Source: an uncultured Methylococcaceae bacterium
GTDB lineage: Bacteria; Pseudomonadota; Gammaproteobacteria; Methylococcales; Methylomonadaceae
Length of the DNA stretch: 33,336 bases
Direction of reading: 5' to 3'
Assembly (NCBI GenBank): GCA_913056195.1
Contig: CAJXMF010000034.1
Location: 1 to 33,336, forward strand
Shown here: positions 8,182 to 15,978 of the stretch, in pieces
How the letters are laid out: each line of letters opens with the position of its first letter
Numbering within the stretch: the first letter of the stretch is position 1
Program-made: the position numbers and the translations under genes
Notes under the pieces: generated by a model
The model's input: only the letters and a program-made list of their open reading frames with translations
What the model was told of the DNA's origin: nothing
The model's database searches: none

Positions 8182-9903
8182 TTAATGGTGACGCGGTTTA
8201 CGTTTGCCGGACTGTGTCTTGCGTTTTTTTGCCTGGGACGATTGAGCATTGATTTTGCTGATATTCAGCGGGCGTCCAGCGACACGTACTTTTTTCAGTG
8301 TCTGAAATAAATCTTTAGGCATGCCAGCGGGGAGTTCAACCGTACTGAAATCATCTTCAATTTTGATTCGGGCGATATGTTCACCATCAATGCCGATTTC
8401 GTTTGCGATAGCGCCGACAATATTACCGGGTTTTACCCCATGCTGATGGCCGACTTCGAGCCGAAATAACTCCATCTCGATACCGCTTTTACGTTGTTTG
8501 CGCCGGGGTTCGGGCCGATCATTTCTTTCTTTTTTCTGATGTGATGATGAATCCGTTGCGCGTGACTTTCGATGGCTGTCTTTTACCAGTAGTGGCGTAT
8601 CGCCTTGGGCGATTTTTGCCAGTGCGGCGGCAATTTCAACGGCTGGTACATCGTGTTCGCTTTGATATTGCTCGATAAGCTGTTCAAAAAAGCTGAGCTC
8701 CTCTGTCGCCAGCGTATCGGTAATCTGTTGTTTGAAGCGCTTAATTCGGGCGTTGTTGATAAATTCTGTCGAGGGCAGCTGCATTTGCTCAACCGGCTGA
8801 CGGGTGGCCCGTTCGATATTTTTTAGTAAGCGGCGCTCTCGCGGCGCAACGAATAAAATGGCATCGCCCGTTCTGCCGGCACGCCCCGTTCTGCCGATAC
8901 GATGCGTGTAAGATTCGGTGTCGTGAGGAATATCATAATTGATCACATGGGTGATGCGTTTAACATCGAGTCCGCGTGCCGCGACATCGGTGGCAATTAA
9001 AATATCCACTTTGCCTTTTTTGAGTTGTTCAATTGTGCGTTCACGAATAGCCTGCGATATATCGCCATTGATAGCGGCGGCTGCATGTCCGCGGGCCTGT
9101 AATTTCTCGGCCAGTTCGACCGTGGCTGTTTTGGTGCGCGCAAAAATAATCATGCCATCGAATTCTTCCGCTTCCAGAATCCGGGTAAGGGCATCGAGCT
9201 TATGCAGACCGCTGACTAACCAATAGCGTTGACGAATATTCTCTGCGGTTGCCGTTTTAACCTTGATGGTGATTTGTTCCGGGTTATGCAAATAGTTTTG
9301 GGCAATCTTACGGATTGCTGTCGGCATGGTAGCCGAAAATAAAGCCGTTTGATGCTGTTTGGGCAATTGCTCCAGAATCCATTCTACATCATCGATAAAG
9401 CCCATGCGTAACATCTCATCGGCCTCGTCCAGGACCAGACAGCTTAACTTATCCAGTTTAAGTGTGCCTTTACGCATATGGTCCATTACCCGGCCGGGTG
9501 TTCCCACGACGACATGGGCACCGTGTTTCAGTTGGCGGAGTTGGATGCTGTAATCCTGACCACCATAAATGGGTAAAACATGGAAGCCCTTGATTTTGGA
9601 GGCATAGCGTTGAAAAGCCTCAGCCACTTGAATGGCCAGCTCCCGGGTGGGTGCTAGCACGAGAACTTGTGGATCTTTTTGCTTGATATCCAGACGCGAT
9701 AATAAAGGTAAGGCGAATGCCGCCGTTTTACCGGTGCCGGTTTGGGCCTGGCCGAGTACGTCACGGCCGTCCATGATATAAGGGATGATTTCCGCCTGGA
9801 TAGGCGAGGGCGTTTCGTAGCCGACTGTTTTTAATGCCTTTAAAATGGGCTCTGATAAACCGAGACTTTGAAAAGATGGTGTTGGCGTAATTGATTCTGT
9901 CAT
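8182..9903 (-). CDS. deaD: DEAD-box ATP-dependent RNA helicase, DeaD/CsdA type
   Basis: This 573-residue enzyme unwinds RNA during ribosome assembly and mRNA turnover. The helicase core is complete: Q motif near residues 11-40, motif I AQTGTGKT (53-60), PTREL (85-89), motif II DEAD (159-162), motif III SAT (190-192), and the C-terminal RecA domain with ARGLDVKRITHVINYD and HRIGRTGRAGR. After a charged linker, a DbpA-type RNA-binding domain (about residues 480-555; RLEVGHQHGVKPGNIVGAIA) precedes a basic tail (KKRKTQSGKRKPRHH). That layout defines the DeaD/CsdA group rather than RhlE or SrmB. The gene stands alone on the minus strand and ends in the shared hairpin. Cold-shock control is usual for the family, but I see no cold-shock leader here. 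Confidence 0.93.
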   Translation of the reverse strand: MTESITPTPSFQSLGLSEPILKALKTVGYETPSPIQAEIIPYIMDGRDVLGQAQTGTGKTAAFALPLLSRLDIKQKDPQVLVLAPTRELAIQVAEAFQRYASKIKGFHVLPIYGGQDYSIQLRQLKHGAHVVVGTPGRVMDHMRKGTLKLDKLSCLVLDEADEMLRMGFIDDVEWILEQLPKQHQTALFSATMPTAIRKIAQNYLHNPEQITIKVKTATAENIRQRYWLVSGLHKLDALTRILEAEEFDGMIIFARTKTATVELAEKLQARGHAAAAINGDISQAIRERTIEQLKKGKVDILIATDVAARGLDVKRITHVINYDIPHDTESYTHRIGRTGRAGRTGDAILFVAPRERRLLKNIERATRQPVEQMQLPSTEFINNARIKRFKQQITDTLATEELSFFEQLIEQYQSEHDVPAVEIAAALAKIAQGDTPLLVKDSHRKSRATDSSSHQKKERNDRPEPRRKQRKSGIEMELFRLEVGHQHGVKPGNIVGAIANEIGIDGEHIARIKIEDDFSTVELPAGMPKDLFQTLKKVRVAGRPLNISKINAQSSQAKKRKTQSGKRKPRHH

Positions 9904-10068
9904 TAAATAGTGAATGCTTGAATGGATAGGGATGTCAGCGAAGTGTTCAAATCTTTATTCGCTGGTAAGTTAAGTCATGTATTTAGACTTCAAGACCCAA
10001 TATTTTTTCCACTGCAAGTTGTTCGAAAGCGGTTTTTTCAGGATGTACAGGAAAGAGAAAAGATTGAG

Positions 10069-10144
10069 TGGTGGGTCGTGAGCGATTCGAACGCTCGACC
10101 ATCGCATTAAAAGTGCGGTGCTCTACCGGCTGAGCTAACGACCC
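10069..10144 (-). tRNA. tRNA-Lys (anticodon UUU)
   Basis: The minus strand folds into a complete 76-base cloverleaf including an encoded CCA end. The acceptor stem GGGTCGT/ACGACCC is perfect, the D arm is GCTC/GAGC, and the anticodon loop CTTTTAA reads UUU. The T arm is GAGCG/CGCTC around TTCGAAT. The outermost anticodon-stem pair is a C-A mismatch (27-43). The body closely matches known bacterial tRNA-Lys. Confidence 0.98.
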
Positions 10145-10160
10145 GTAAGAAAGAGTGCGC

Positions 10161-10189
10161 ATTATACGGAGAAGATCAGGCCTATGCAA
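10161..10189 (-). promoter_or_regulatory. Promoter of tRNA-Lys
   Basis: On the minus strand TTGCAT (10189-10184), a 17-base spacer and TATAAT (10166-10161) precede a GC-rich discriminator (GCGC) and the tRNA 5' end, about 17 bases from the -10. A GC-rich discriminator is typical of stringently controlled stable-RNA promoters. Confidence 0.8.
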
Positions 10190-10509
10190 GTTTTTTGTGA
10201 CTGTTTTTTAGAAAACGAGCTGGGAAAAGACTTGACTTTTGTTAACTGTTTAAAAAATAACAGCTAAAAAAGTTGTGCACAAAAACTGTGGATAACTTTG
10301 TGGATTAAATGCGAAAAAGGCGCTGAAGGGCGCAGTTTTGTTACAGTTGTGTTAAATTGTATAAAAAATAGACAATTATAAAAGTTTAATAATATCAATA
10401 TGTTATATGTATTTTCGTTTTTTAAATGACTACTTCGGATAACAAAGACAGGTTATCTGACGGATTTATAGCATTGTGGAAAGATTCGTTGATAAGCGCT
10501 TGATTGTTG
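10190..10509. other. Gene-free AT-rich region with DnaA-box-like cluster
   Basis: No gene is seen between the tRNA promoter and the rubredoxin gene. The stretch is strongly AT-rich, especially 10335-10430, and contains three DnaA-box-like sequences in 35 bases (10273-10307). Near 10439-10458 GATAAC and GTTATC form a small inverted repeat. Confidence 0.55.
10273..10307. promoter_or_regulatory. Cluster of DnaA-box-like sites
   Basis: TGTGGATAA at 10287-10295 is the exact reverse complement of the consensus DnaA box TTATCCACA. TGTGGATTA at 10299-10307 and TTGTGCACA at 10273-10281 each differ from the relaxed consensus TTWTNCACA at one position. Spacing is 5 and 3 bases. Binding has to be tested; the sites could control replication, or DnaA-linked transcription of the tRNA. 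Confidence 0.5.
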
Positions 10510-10545
10510 GAGACCGACGTTGATTATGTTCAAAACCTCGGTCTC
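10510..10545 (-). terminator. Possible terminator of the rubredoxin operon
   Basis: GAGACCGA (10510-10517) and TCGGTCTC (10538-10545) form a perfect 8-bp stem around a 20-base loop just downstream of the rubredoxin stop. There is no T-run after it on the minus strand, so it may act only as an RNA end stabiliser. Confidence 0.35.
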
Positions 10546-10552
10546 TATACCT

Positions 10553-10735
10553 TTATACCTCAATCAATTTGAAGAAACTTTTTGGCGCACCGCAAATAGG
10601 ACAAGCCCATTCTTCCGGAATGTCTTCCCAGCGTGTACCCGGCGCGATACCGCTGTCGGGATCGCCTTTTTCCTCATCATAAACATGTTCGCATTCCATA
10701 CACTGATATTTTCTATAATTGGCATAATCAGACAT
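10553..10735 (-). CDS. Rubredoxin
   Basis: This 60-residue protein has the two Cys pairs that bind a single iron atom: CMEC at residues 12-15 and CPICGAPKSFF at 45-55. The intervening VYDEEKGDPDSGIAPGTRWEDIPEEW is diagnostic of rubredoxin. It is a small cytoplasmic electron carrier that passes single electrons to oxygenases or oxygen-scavenging enzymes. It starts 10 bases downstream of the Gfo/Idh/MocA oxidoreductase stop, on the same strand, and is probably co-transcribed with it. Nothing in the sequence identifies its redox partner. Confidence 0.96.
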   Translation of the reverse strand: MSDYANYRKYQCMECEHVYDEEKGDPDSGIAPGTRWEDIPEEWACPICGAPKSFFKLIEV

Positions 10736-10745
10736 AATTGTTTCC

Positions 10746-11750
10746 TTAAATTTGAATCGTTTTGCCGTTTGCTGCCGATTGGTTAATCGCGGCGATAGTG
10801 CGGCAATTGGCTTTAGCGTCTTCGAGGCTGAGTGCCGGTTGTTTGTCGTTTAAGACACAATCGGAAAAATGTTCAATTTCCAGGGTAAAGTGATTCGCTG
10901 GAGGGAGACGTTCTTCGGTTTGTTGGCCGGCTTCTGTCCACCAGCTAATGATGGGAGTATCTCCGGGCAATTGCCAGACATTGTGACATTTCAAGCCCCC
11001 TTGTGTACCAATAATCTCGTATTCGGCGCGACGGGCGTGTTCAAAACTGAAATCAAACTGGGCAAAACGGCCGTCGCCAAAATCCAATACGCCGCTTTGA
11101 CTGATGTCGGCGCCACTGTCAGTGTATTTTGCCAGGCTGCTGGCGGCTTTGGGTAAGGTCTCGAAATGGCGACGGATGGTATGAATCGCGTAACAGCCAA
11201 TATCCCACATGGCACCGCCGCCATGCGCGACATCTTTTTCCAACCGATAAAGGCGGGCCGGTTTCATCATGAAGGAAAAACAACTGCGTACGTTACGAAT
11301 CTCGCCGATGATACCGGAGTCAAGAATTTCTGCGACCCGTTGATGTTGGGGGTGGAAGTGATACATAAAACCTTCCATGACTTTAACTTGTTTTTCAGCA
11401 GCGGCACTTTGGATGGACTCAATATCGGCGACTGTTAATGCCATCGGCTTTTCGCACAGGACATGCTTGCCTTTTTCAATCGCGCGCATGGCCCACTCGG
11501 CGTGTTCATCATTGGCCATCGGTAGATAAACGGCCTGAATGTCCGGGTTATCGAGCAATTGCTCAGGGTCATCATAGGTTTGGACATTGGATGCACCGGC
11601 TCCGTAGTGTGCCAGGGTTTCGTGCGCAGCGCCGGGACGCCGGCTGGCGATGGCGACGAGTTCACTGTTTTTGGCGGCAATAATGGCAGGCATCAGGCGT
11701 TGGTTGATACGTGCTGCGCCAAGAATGCCCCATTTTAAGGTTTCTGACAT
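10746..11750 (-). CDS. Gfo/Idh/MocA-family NAD(P)-dependent oxidoreductase
   Basis: This 334-residue protein begins with a Rossmann fold (KWGILGAARINQRLMPAI, residues 6-23, with Ala in place of the third Gly) and carries the family's catalytic Lys in EKP at residues 100-102. A C-terminal alpha/beta domain follows with GGGAMWDIGCYAIHTIR, where the Asp and His are placed as in active members. Such enzymes oxidise or reduce sugars, inositols or related polyols using NAD(P). It leads a two-gene unit with rubredoxin, which is an uncommon pairing since the family does not normally use rubredoxin. The substrate cannot be inferred from sequence. Confidence 0.9.
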   Translation of the reverse strand: MSETLKWGILGAARINQRLMPAIIAAKNSELVAIASRRPGAAHETLAHYGAGASNVQTYDDPEQLLDNPDIQAVYLPMANDEHAEWAMRAIEKGKHVLCEKPMALTVADIESIQSAAAEKQVKVMEGFMYHFHPQHQRVAEILDSGIIGEIRNVRSCFSFMMKPARLYRLEKDVAHGGGAMWDIGCYAIHTIRRHFETLPKAASSLAKYTDSGADISQSGVLDFGDGRFAQFDFSFEHARRAEYEIIGTQGGLKCHNVWQLPGDTPIISWWTEAGQQTEERLPPANHFTLEIEHFSDCVLNDKQPALSLEDAKANCRTIAAINQSAANGKTIQI

Positions 11751-11858
11751 GGTTTTTCCCTTTGGTTTGCGAAGACTATAAACATAACGGGAATAAAATG
11801 ACTTGTCCAGGTGTAAACAATTTAATTCATATAGGCCTAAATGGGTTGTGTATATGGA

Positions 11859-12488
11859 TTAAATTGCGGGGTAAGGGTTGTTTTTCATTTCCTGGCCAAA
11901 GGTTGACATCGGGCCATGCCCTGGAATGAAGGCAATATCCGGACCGAGCGGAAACAGTTTTTGCTGAATTGAATCAATCAAATCCTGGTGATTGCCGCGC
12001 GGGAAATCGGTGCGCCCAATTGACCCCTTGAATAAAACATCGCCAACGATGGCCAGTTTTGATTCTGGTTGGAAATACACCACATGACCGGGCGTGTGGC
12101 CGGGGCAATGAATAACCTGTAATTGGGTTTTGCCAAATTGAATCTCATCACCATCGCTTAGCCAGCGATCCGGTGTAAATGATTCAGACGGTGGAAAATT
12201 AAACAACTGGCATTGCTGTTCCAGTGCCTGTATCCAGAATTCATCATCGATATGGGGGCCGAAAATCGGAATTTCGAGTTGTGCGGCCAGTTTTTTGACG
12301 GCGCCGATATGATCCATATGGCCGTGGGTGACCAAAATGATTTCAGGGGTCGCGTGTTGTTGCTCCAGAGCATCGATTATTTTGGGAATATCGCCCCCGG
12401 GATCAACAATGGCGGCTTTGTCGGTTTTGTCGCATAGAATGCTGCAGTTTTGTTGATAGGCGGTGACAGGAATAATGGTGTATCGCAT
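11859..12488 (-). CDS. MBL-fold metallo-hydrolase, YcbL/glyoxalase II-like
   Basis: This 209-residue hydrolase has the dinuclear metal motif THGHMDHIG (residues 54-62), a second-site His in CPGHTPGHVVY, the bridging Asp in VGDVLFKGSIGRTD, and a last His in IPGHGP. This is the short YcbL-type branch of the glyoxalase II family, which lacks the C-terminal substrate domain of true GloB. The substrate is probably a thioester or similar small metabolite. I chose the ATG at 12488, seven bases after the Lpd-like gene ends. A longer frame would overlap that gene by 146 bases and add an Arg/Pro-rich stretch that matches no family. The two genes are translationally coupled on the minus strand. Confidence 0.9.
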   Translation of the reverse strand: MRYTIIPVTAYQQNCSILCDKTDKAAIVDPGGDIPKIIDALEQQHATPEIILVTHGHMDHIGAVKKLAAQLEIPIFGPHIDDEFWIQALEQQCQLFNFPPSESFTPDRWLSDGDEIQFGKTQLQVIHCPGHTPGHVVYFQPESKLAIVGDVLFKGSIGRTDFPRGNHQDLIDSIQQKLFPLGPDIAFIPGHGPMSTFGQEMKNNPYPAI

Positions 12489-12495
12489 CGTCGAT

Positions 12496-13932
12496 TTATT
12501 GTGGTGGCATATGGATAGAGCGATTGGCAACGGATAAAGCGGCCTCATGCAGGGCTTCGGAAATGGTGGGGTGAGCATGAATCGTGCGCGCCAAATCTTC
12601 CGCGCTGGCCGAAAATTCCATCGCCAGAACGGCTTCGGCAATTAAATCGGAGGCTTGATGCCCAATGATATGGACGCCGAGAATCTGATCGGTTTCAGCT
12701 TGCGTGATGATTTTGACAAAGCCTTCCGGTTTTCCCATGGACAAGGCGCGGGCTGATGCTTTAAATGGAAACAGGCCGACAGTATAGTTTTCGCCAATGG
12801 CTTTTAAGGCTTGTTCGGTTTGGCCGACCCAGGCGATTTCGGGGTCGGTATAAATAACGCTAGGAATAACGTTGTAGTTGATGGGGTTATGATTGCCGGC
12901 AATATATTCGGCGACGAAAATACCTTCCTCAATGCCTTTGTGCGCCAACATTGGCCCCAGCAAGGTCAAATCGCCAATGGCATAGACACCGGGCAGACTG
13001 GTGCAGCAGTTTTCGTCAACATGCACAAAACCATTTTCATCCAGTAACAACTCAATTTCATCGCTCACCAGTTTATCGGTATTCGGCTGTCTGCCGGAGG
13101 CGACAATCAGTTTGTCTAAAACCAGGGTATGCGTTCCCTCATTGTCTTCGTATTCAACAATGACCTTGTTATTGGCCGTCTGGCTGGATATGACACGCGT
13201 ACCCAGACGAATATCCAGGCCTTGTTCACAGAATATCAAATACGCTTCCTGAGCGACCTGGTGATCCGGTGCCGTCAGAAAATTCTCCTGGGCTTCCAGT
13301 AAAATAACGTCGGAGCCCAGCCGGTTCCAGATTTCACCCAGTTCCAGGCCAATAATACCGGCACCGATAATGCCAAGCCGTTCAGGGACTTCGGTCATAT
13401 TCAGCGCTTGATGGATATTTATGATTAAATCATGACAATGGGGGGCGCAGTCGAGTTTTATCGGTCTTGAGCCCGTCGCCAGAATAATGTGTTCGGCATC
13501 TAAACCTGATGTGCTTTGGTCGGAGAGTGAAACCAATTCAACGTGATGATTACTGATCAGTTTGCCATGCGCATGATAGCAATCGATACGCAGGTTTTTA
13601 AAGATAGCCTGGATTTGTTGGTTTAACAGGGTGATGGTGTTGTCTTTGCGGTCGATCATTTTACCGACATCAAGCTGAATATTACCGACCTGAATGCCAT
13701 GCTCGTTTAAATCATGTGTCAGGGTATGATAAATCCGCGCCGATTCCAGCAGTGTCATTGAGGAAATACAACCCGCATTGATAAAGGTGCCGCCTAAACT
13801 TGGCCGGCCCTGAGCATCTTGCCAGTCATCGATACTGGCGACGTTGAGGCCGAGTTGAGCGGCCCGGATAGCCGCAACATAGCCAGCAGGGCCTGCACCG
13901 ATAACGATAACATCATAATGTGGCGTCGACAT
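12496..13932 (-). CDS. Dihydrolipoamide dehydrogenase-like flavoprotein missing one redox Cys
   Basis: This 478-residue protein has the full pyridine-nucleotide-disulfide oxidoreductase layout. FAD binding is seen in VIVIGAGPAGYVAAI (residues 8-22), NAD binding in LGIIGAGIIGLELGE, then SGRQPNTD, the second FAD motif YAIGDL, and the C-terminal interface HAHPTISEAL with the catalytic His. In true Lpd the active site reads GGTCLNVGCIPSK. Here it reads GGTFINAGCISSM, so Phe50 replaces the first cysteine and only Cys55 remains. It therefore cannot form the active disulfide and should not oxidise dihydrolipoamide. Mycobacterial LpdA (Rv3303c), which also lacks a redox Cys, is a quinone reductase. 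I chose the ATG at 13932; a TTG at 13977 is less likely. Confidence 0.88.
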   Translation of the reverse strand: MSTPHYDVIVIGAGPAGYVAAIRAAQLGLNVASIDDWQDAQGRPSLGGTFINAGCISSMTLLESARIYHTLTHDLNEHGIQVGNIQLDVGKMIDRKDNTITLLNQQIQAIFKNLRIDCYHAHGKLISNHHVELVSLSDQSTSGLDAEHIILATGSRPIKLDCAPHCHDLIINIHQALNMTEVPERLGIIGAGIIGLELGEIWNRLGSDVILLEAQENFLTAPDHQVAQEAYLIFCEQGLDIRLGTRVISSQTANNKVIVEYEDNEGTHTLVLDKLIVASGRQPNTDKLVSDEIELLLDENGFVHVDENCCTSLPGVYAIGDLTLLGPMLAHKGIEEGIFVAEYIAGNHNPINYNVIPSVIYTDPEIAWVGQTEQALKAIGENYTVGLFPFKASARALSMGKPEGFVKIITQAETDQILGVHIIGHQASDLIAEAVLAMEFSASAEDLARTIHAHPTISEALHEAALSVANRSIHMPPQ

Positions 13933-13994
13933 GGCTGCATCCGATAATAGAAACAGTGTGTAGTTTACTACCCGCAATGATTGATCGTCTATAA

Positions 13995-14009
13995 TCTAAT
14001 AATATTAGA
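13995..14009. promoter_or_regulatory. Palindrome between divergent genes, possible operator
   Basis: TCTAATAATATTAGA is an inverted repeat with 7-base arms around one central base, located between the divergent Lpd-like and TIGR00266 genes. It directly follows a TATAAT hexamer at 13990-13995, which shares its first base. No known regulator consensus is recognised. Confidence 0.4.
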
Positions 14010-14078
14010 GTGGTTGGTTAGATGAAAGATATCTGAAAATAGATGCCATCTCAAGCATAAAAATAACAGGAGAAAACG

Positions 14079-14873
14079 ATGAGCAGAAGATGCCATGAAG
14101 TAGATTATAAAATTTTCGGACATGAAATGCAGATGGTCGAAGTGGAGTTGGATCCTGGGGAAACTGTCATTGCTGAAGCAGGTGCGATGACTTATATGGA
14201 AGAAGGCATCAGCTTTGAAGCTAAAATGGGGGATGGCTCAGCGGCGGAAAAGGGTCTGTTGGGCGCCTTGTTCAATGCGGGTAAACGGGCGATTACCGGC
14301 GAATCCTTGTTTATGACGCATTTTACCCATAACGGTGCGGGCAAGAGTCATGTGGCGTTTACCGCACCTTATCCCGGAAGCATCATTCCCATCGACTTAA
14401 GTGCCATAGGAGGCGAATTATTGTGCCAGAAGGATGCCTTTTTGTGTGCTGCGCTGGGTACGAAACTGGATATCGCATTCAATCGGCGGCTGGGTGTCGG
14501 TTTTTTTGGTGGCGAGGGCTTTATTCTGGAGAAGATGAGCGGGGATGGCATGGTGTTTGTTCATGCCGGTGGCACGGTTATCGAAAAGGAACTGCATGGT
14601 GGAACATTACGGGTGGATACCGGCTGTTTAGTGGCTTTTCAGCCTTCGGTGGATTACAACATCGAGCGTGCGGGCAATCTTAAAAGCATGGTTTTTGGTG
14701 GCGAGGGCTTGTTTATGGCGACGTTACAGGGTCATGGCAAAGTCTGGCTGCAAAGTTTGCCATTCTCTCGCATGGCTGATCGTATTATTGCCCATGCACC
14801 AGGTCATGGCGGCGATGATCAGGGTGAAGGCTCGGTGCTGGGTGGCATTGGTCGCTTAATCGATGGCGATTGA
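14079..14873 (+). CDS. AIM24/TIGR00266 family protein
   Basis: This 264-residue cytoplasmic protein belongs to the AIM24 (TIGR00266) family of beta-sandwich proteins, many of unknown biochemical role. Typical stretches are [25 protein letters not shown] (in two pieces near residues 20-45), [12 protein letters not shown] near 71-82, [13 protein letters not shown] near 146-158, and [15 protein letters not shown] near 178-192. AGGAGA at 14068-14073 gives a good ribosome binding site for the ATG at 14079. It is divergent from the Lpd-like gene and shares a short region containing a palindrome, so joint regulation is possible. No catalytic motif is visible. Confidence 0.9.
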   Translation: MSRRCHEVDYKIFGHEMQMVEVELDPGETVIAEAGAMTYMEEGISFEAKMGDGSAAEKGLLGALFNAGKRAITGESLFMTHFTHNGAGKSHVAFTAPYPGSIIPIDLSAIGGELLCQKDAFLCAALGTKLDIAFNRRLGVGFFGGEGFILEKMSGDGMVFVHAGGTVIEKELHGGTLRVDTGCLVAFQPSVDYNIERAGNLKSMVFGGEGLFMATLQGHGKVWLQSLPFSRMADRIIAHAPGHGGDDQGEGSVLGGIGRLIDGD

Positions 14874-14941
14874 CCTGAACGATAAGGGCTTTTCGAAACA
14901 GATTACGTGGTGTCAAGTGTTTTTCGACTTGTGCTTTTCAA

Positions 14942-14978
14942 TTTTCTCGTTTCCAAACCTGGTTTGGAAACGAGAAAA
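14942..14978. repeat. Perfect 18-bp-arm palindromic repeat
   Basis: The two 18-base arms (14942-14959 and 14961-14978) are perfect inverted copies around a single base, with core TTTCCAAACC/GGTTTGGAAA. It resembles REP-type intergenic hairpins. The same outer arm GGAAACGAGAAAA recurs at 19520-19532. It may also end transcription of the TIGR00266 gene 68 bases upstream. Confidence 0.8.
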
Positions 14979-15008
14979 GGCGGTTCTACGTCATATCCAA
15001 ATATGTTT

Positions 15009-15197
15009 TTATTCTCTATTTGCCCAATGGTCTGGTAGTCGATGTAGATGAGAAACAGCTACAATCATGATTTCTTTTTTATCTTCTATGTACTGATAAA
15101 TTAAGCCGTAGGGGAATTTTTGAACTAAACATCTGCGAGAATATTTGCCTATCTCTTCATACAACAAAGGAAACCTGATAATTCTTTCGTCAAAATT
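15009..15197 (-). pseudogene. C-terminal remnant of a RelE/ParE-family toxin
   Basis: The minus-strand frame from 15197 to the TAA at 15009-15011 gives 62 residues: FDERIIRFPLLYEEIGKYSRR, then a stretch ending QKFPYGLIYQYIEDKKEIMI, VAVSHLHRLPDHWANRE. This matches the second half of RelE/ParE toxins (Arg-rich strand, FPYGLIYQ, then VAVSHLHR.P..W). The frame is preceded by an in-frame TAG at 15198-15200, and no start codon or N-terminal half is found. No antitoxin gene is nearby. It is a truncated, probably inactive toxin-antitoxin remnant lying between the palindromic repeat and the PilZ gene. The resemblance is by eye and is strong over the last 40 residues. Confidence 0.75.
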
Positions 15198-15228
15198 CTA
15201 GCATAGTTGTATCCCAAGCAATAAGGCA

Positions 15229-15978
15229 TTAGCGCTGCACAAAAAACAGACAGGGTTTTAATTTATCACCCAGGTAATTCAATACTTGAAAGACGCTTTT
15301 GAAGGTCTGCTGGTCATTGACCTTGAAAGGGTTGGCCGGATCAGGTTGTAAGGCGATGGTTATACTTTCGCTTTGCCCGGTTTCGCTGTTATGCCAGCGT
15401 AATTGCAGATGCTGCTGATGATCGTGGAATAGCTTGATTGCCTGGAGTGGATGCAATGGCGATTGGTCATGTGAATCATGCATTCTTGCGCCCATTTCAC
15501 CCAGTCTGCTTAAATAGCTGCGGCAGGCGTCAATCAGTTGTTGTTGTTTTTTCAGGTAGCCAAGGGATTTTTCATCCACCAGGGAAAAAACCAGTTGTTC
15601 AGCCTGTTTCTGGGCAATATTTTTGAGTTCGGCCGTTGACAGTTCATCATGACTGAACAATGAGCTGAGTTCAGGGCAAACAGACAGAAACATCATGCCA
15701 TATTGCATCCCGGATGGGGCTTGGCGTTTGTTACAAATGACACCGGATCCGACAATATCATGCTCTTCAATGGTCAGAATAAAGTTGACCTTATCAGGAA
15801 TATTGAATTCATAACCGGGCGAGCTGAAGGCCAGGCCATTGAAACTCAGGTCAACCGAATGACATGCAATATAATCATTCAGCGCATGACTTAAATCGGC
15901 TTTTTTGATTTTCAAGGCCAGGCCCGGCAAGGGCATACGCGGCTCTTTTCGCCGGTTTGCAATATTAGTGTTGCTCAT
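15229..15978 (-). CDS. PilZ-domain protein (c-di-GMP binding)
   Basis: This 249-residue protein has an N-terminal PilZ domain with the two c-di-GMP ligating motifs: R10-KEP-R14 (RxxxR) and D43-LSFNG48 (DxSxxG). Beta strands continue to about residue 105. The C-terminal half (roughly 110-249) is helical, then mixed, and matches nothing I recognise. Both key motifs are intact, so it likely binds c-di-GMP and relays that signal to a motility, surface or envelope function. Its start overlaps the end of the ABC ATPase gene by 14 bases, so the two are made as one unit. A link between a second-messenger receptor and an ABC ATPase is suggested but not shown. Confidence 0.88.
   Translation of the reverse strand: MSNTNIANRRKEPRMPLPGLALKIKKADLSHALNDYIACHSVDLSFNGLAFSSPGYEFNIPDKVNFILTIEEHDIVGSGVICNKRQAPSGMQYGMMFLSVCPELSSLFSHDELSTAELKNIAQKQAEQLVFSLVDEKSLGYLKKQQQLIDACRSYLSRLGEMGARMHDSHDQSPLHPLQAIKLFHDHQQHLQLRWHNSETGQSESITIALQPDPANPFKVNDQQTFKSVFQVLNYLGDKLKPCLFFVQR

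Noticed and set aside
10190-10509. Chromosomal origin of replication
   Set aside because: The DnaA-box cluster is suggestive, but there is no dnaA, gidA or rpmH nearby and no change of gene direction; it is kept only as a finding.
12489-12641. N-terminal extension of the MBL hydrolase frame
   Set aside because: It overlaps the Lpd-like gene by 146 bases, is rich in Arg and Pro and has no family match. The ATG at 12488 gives the normal protein.
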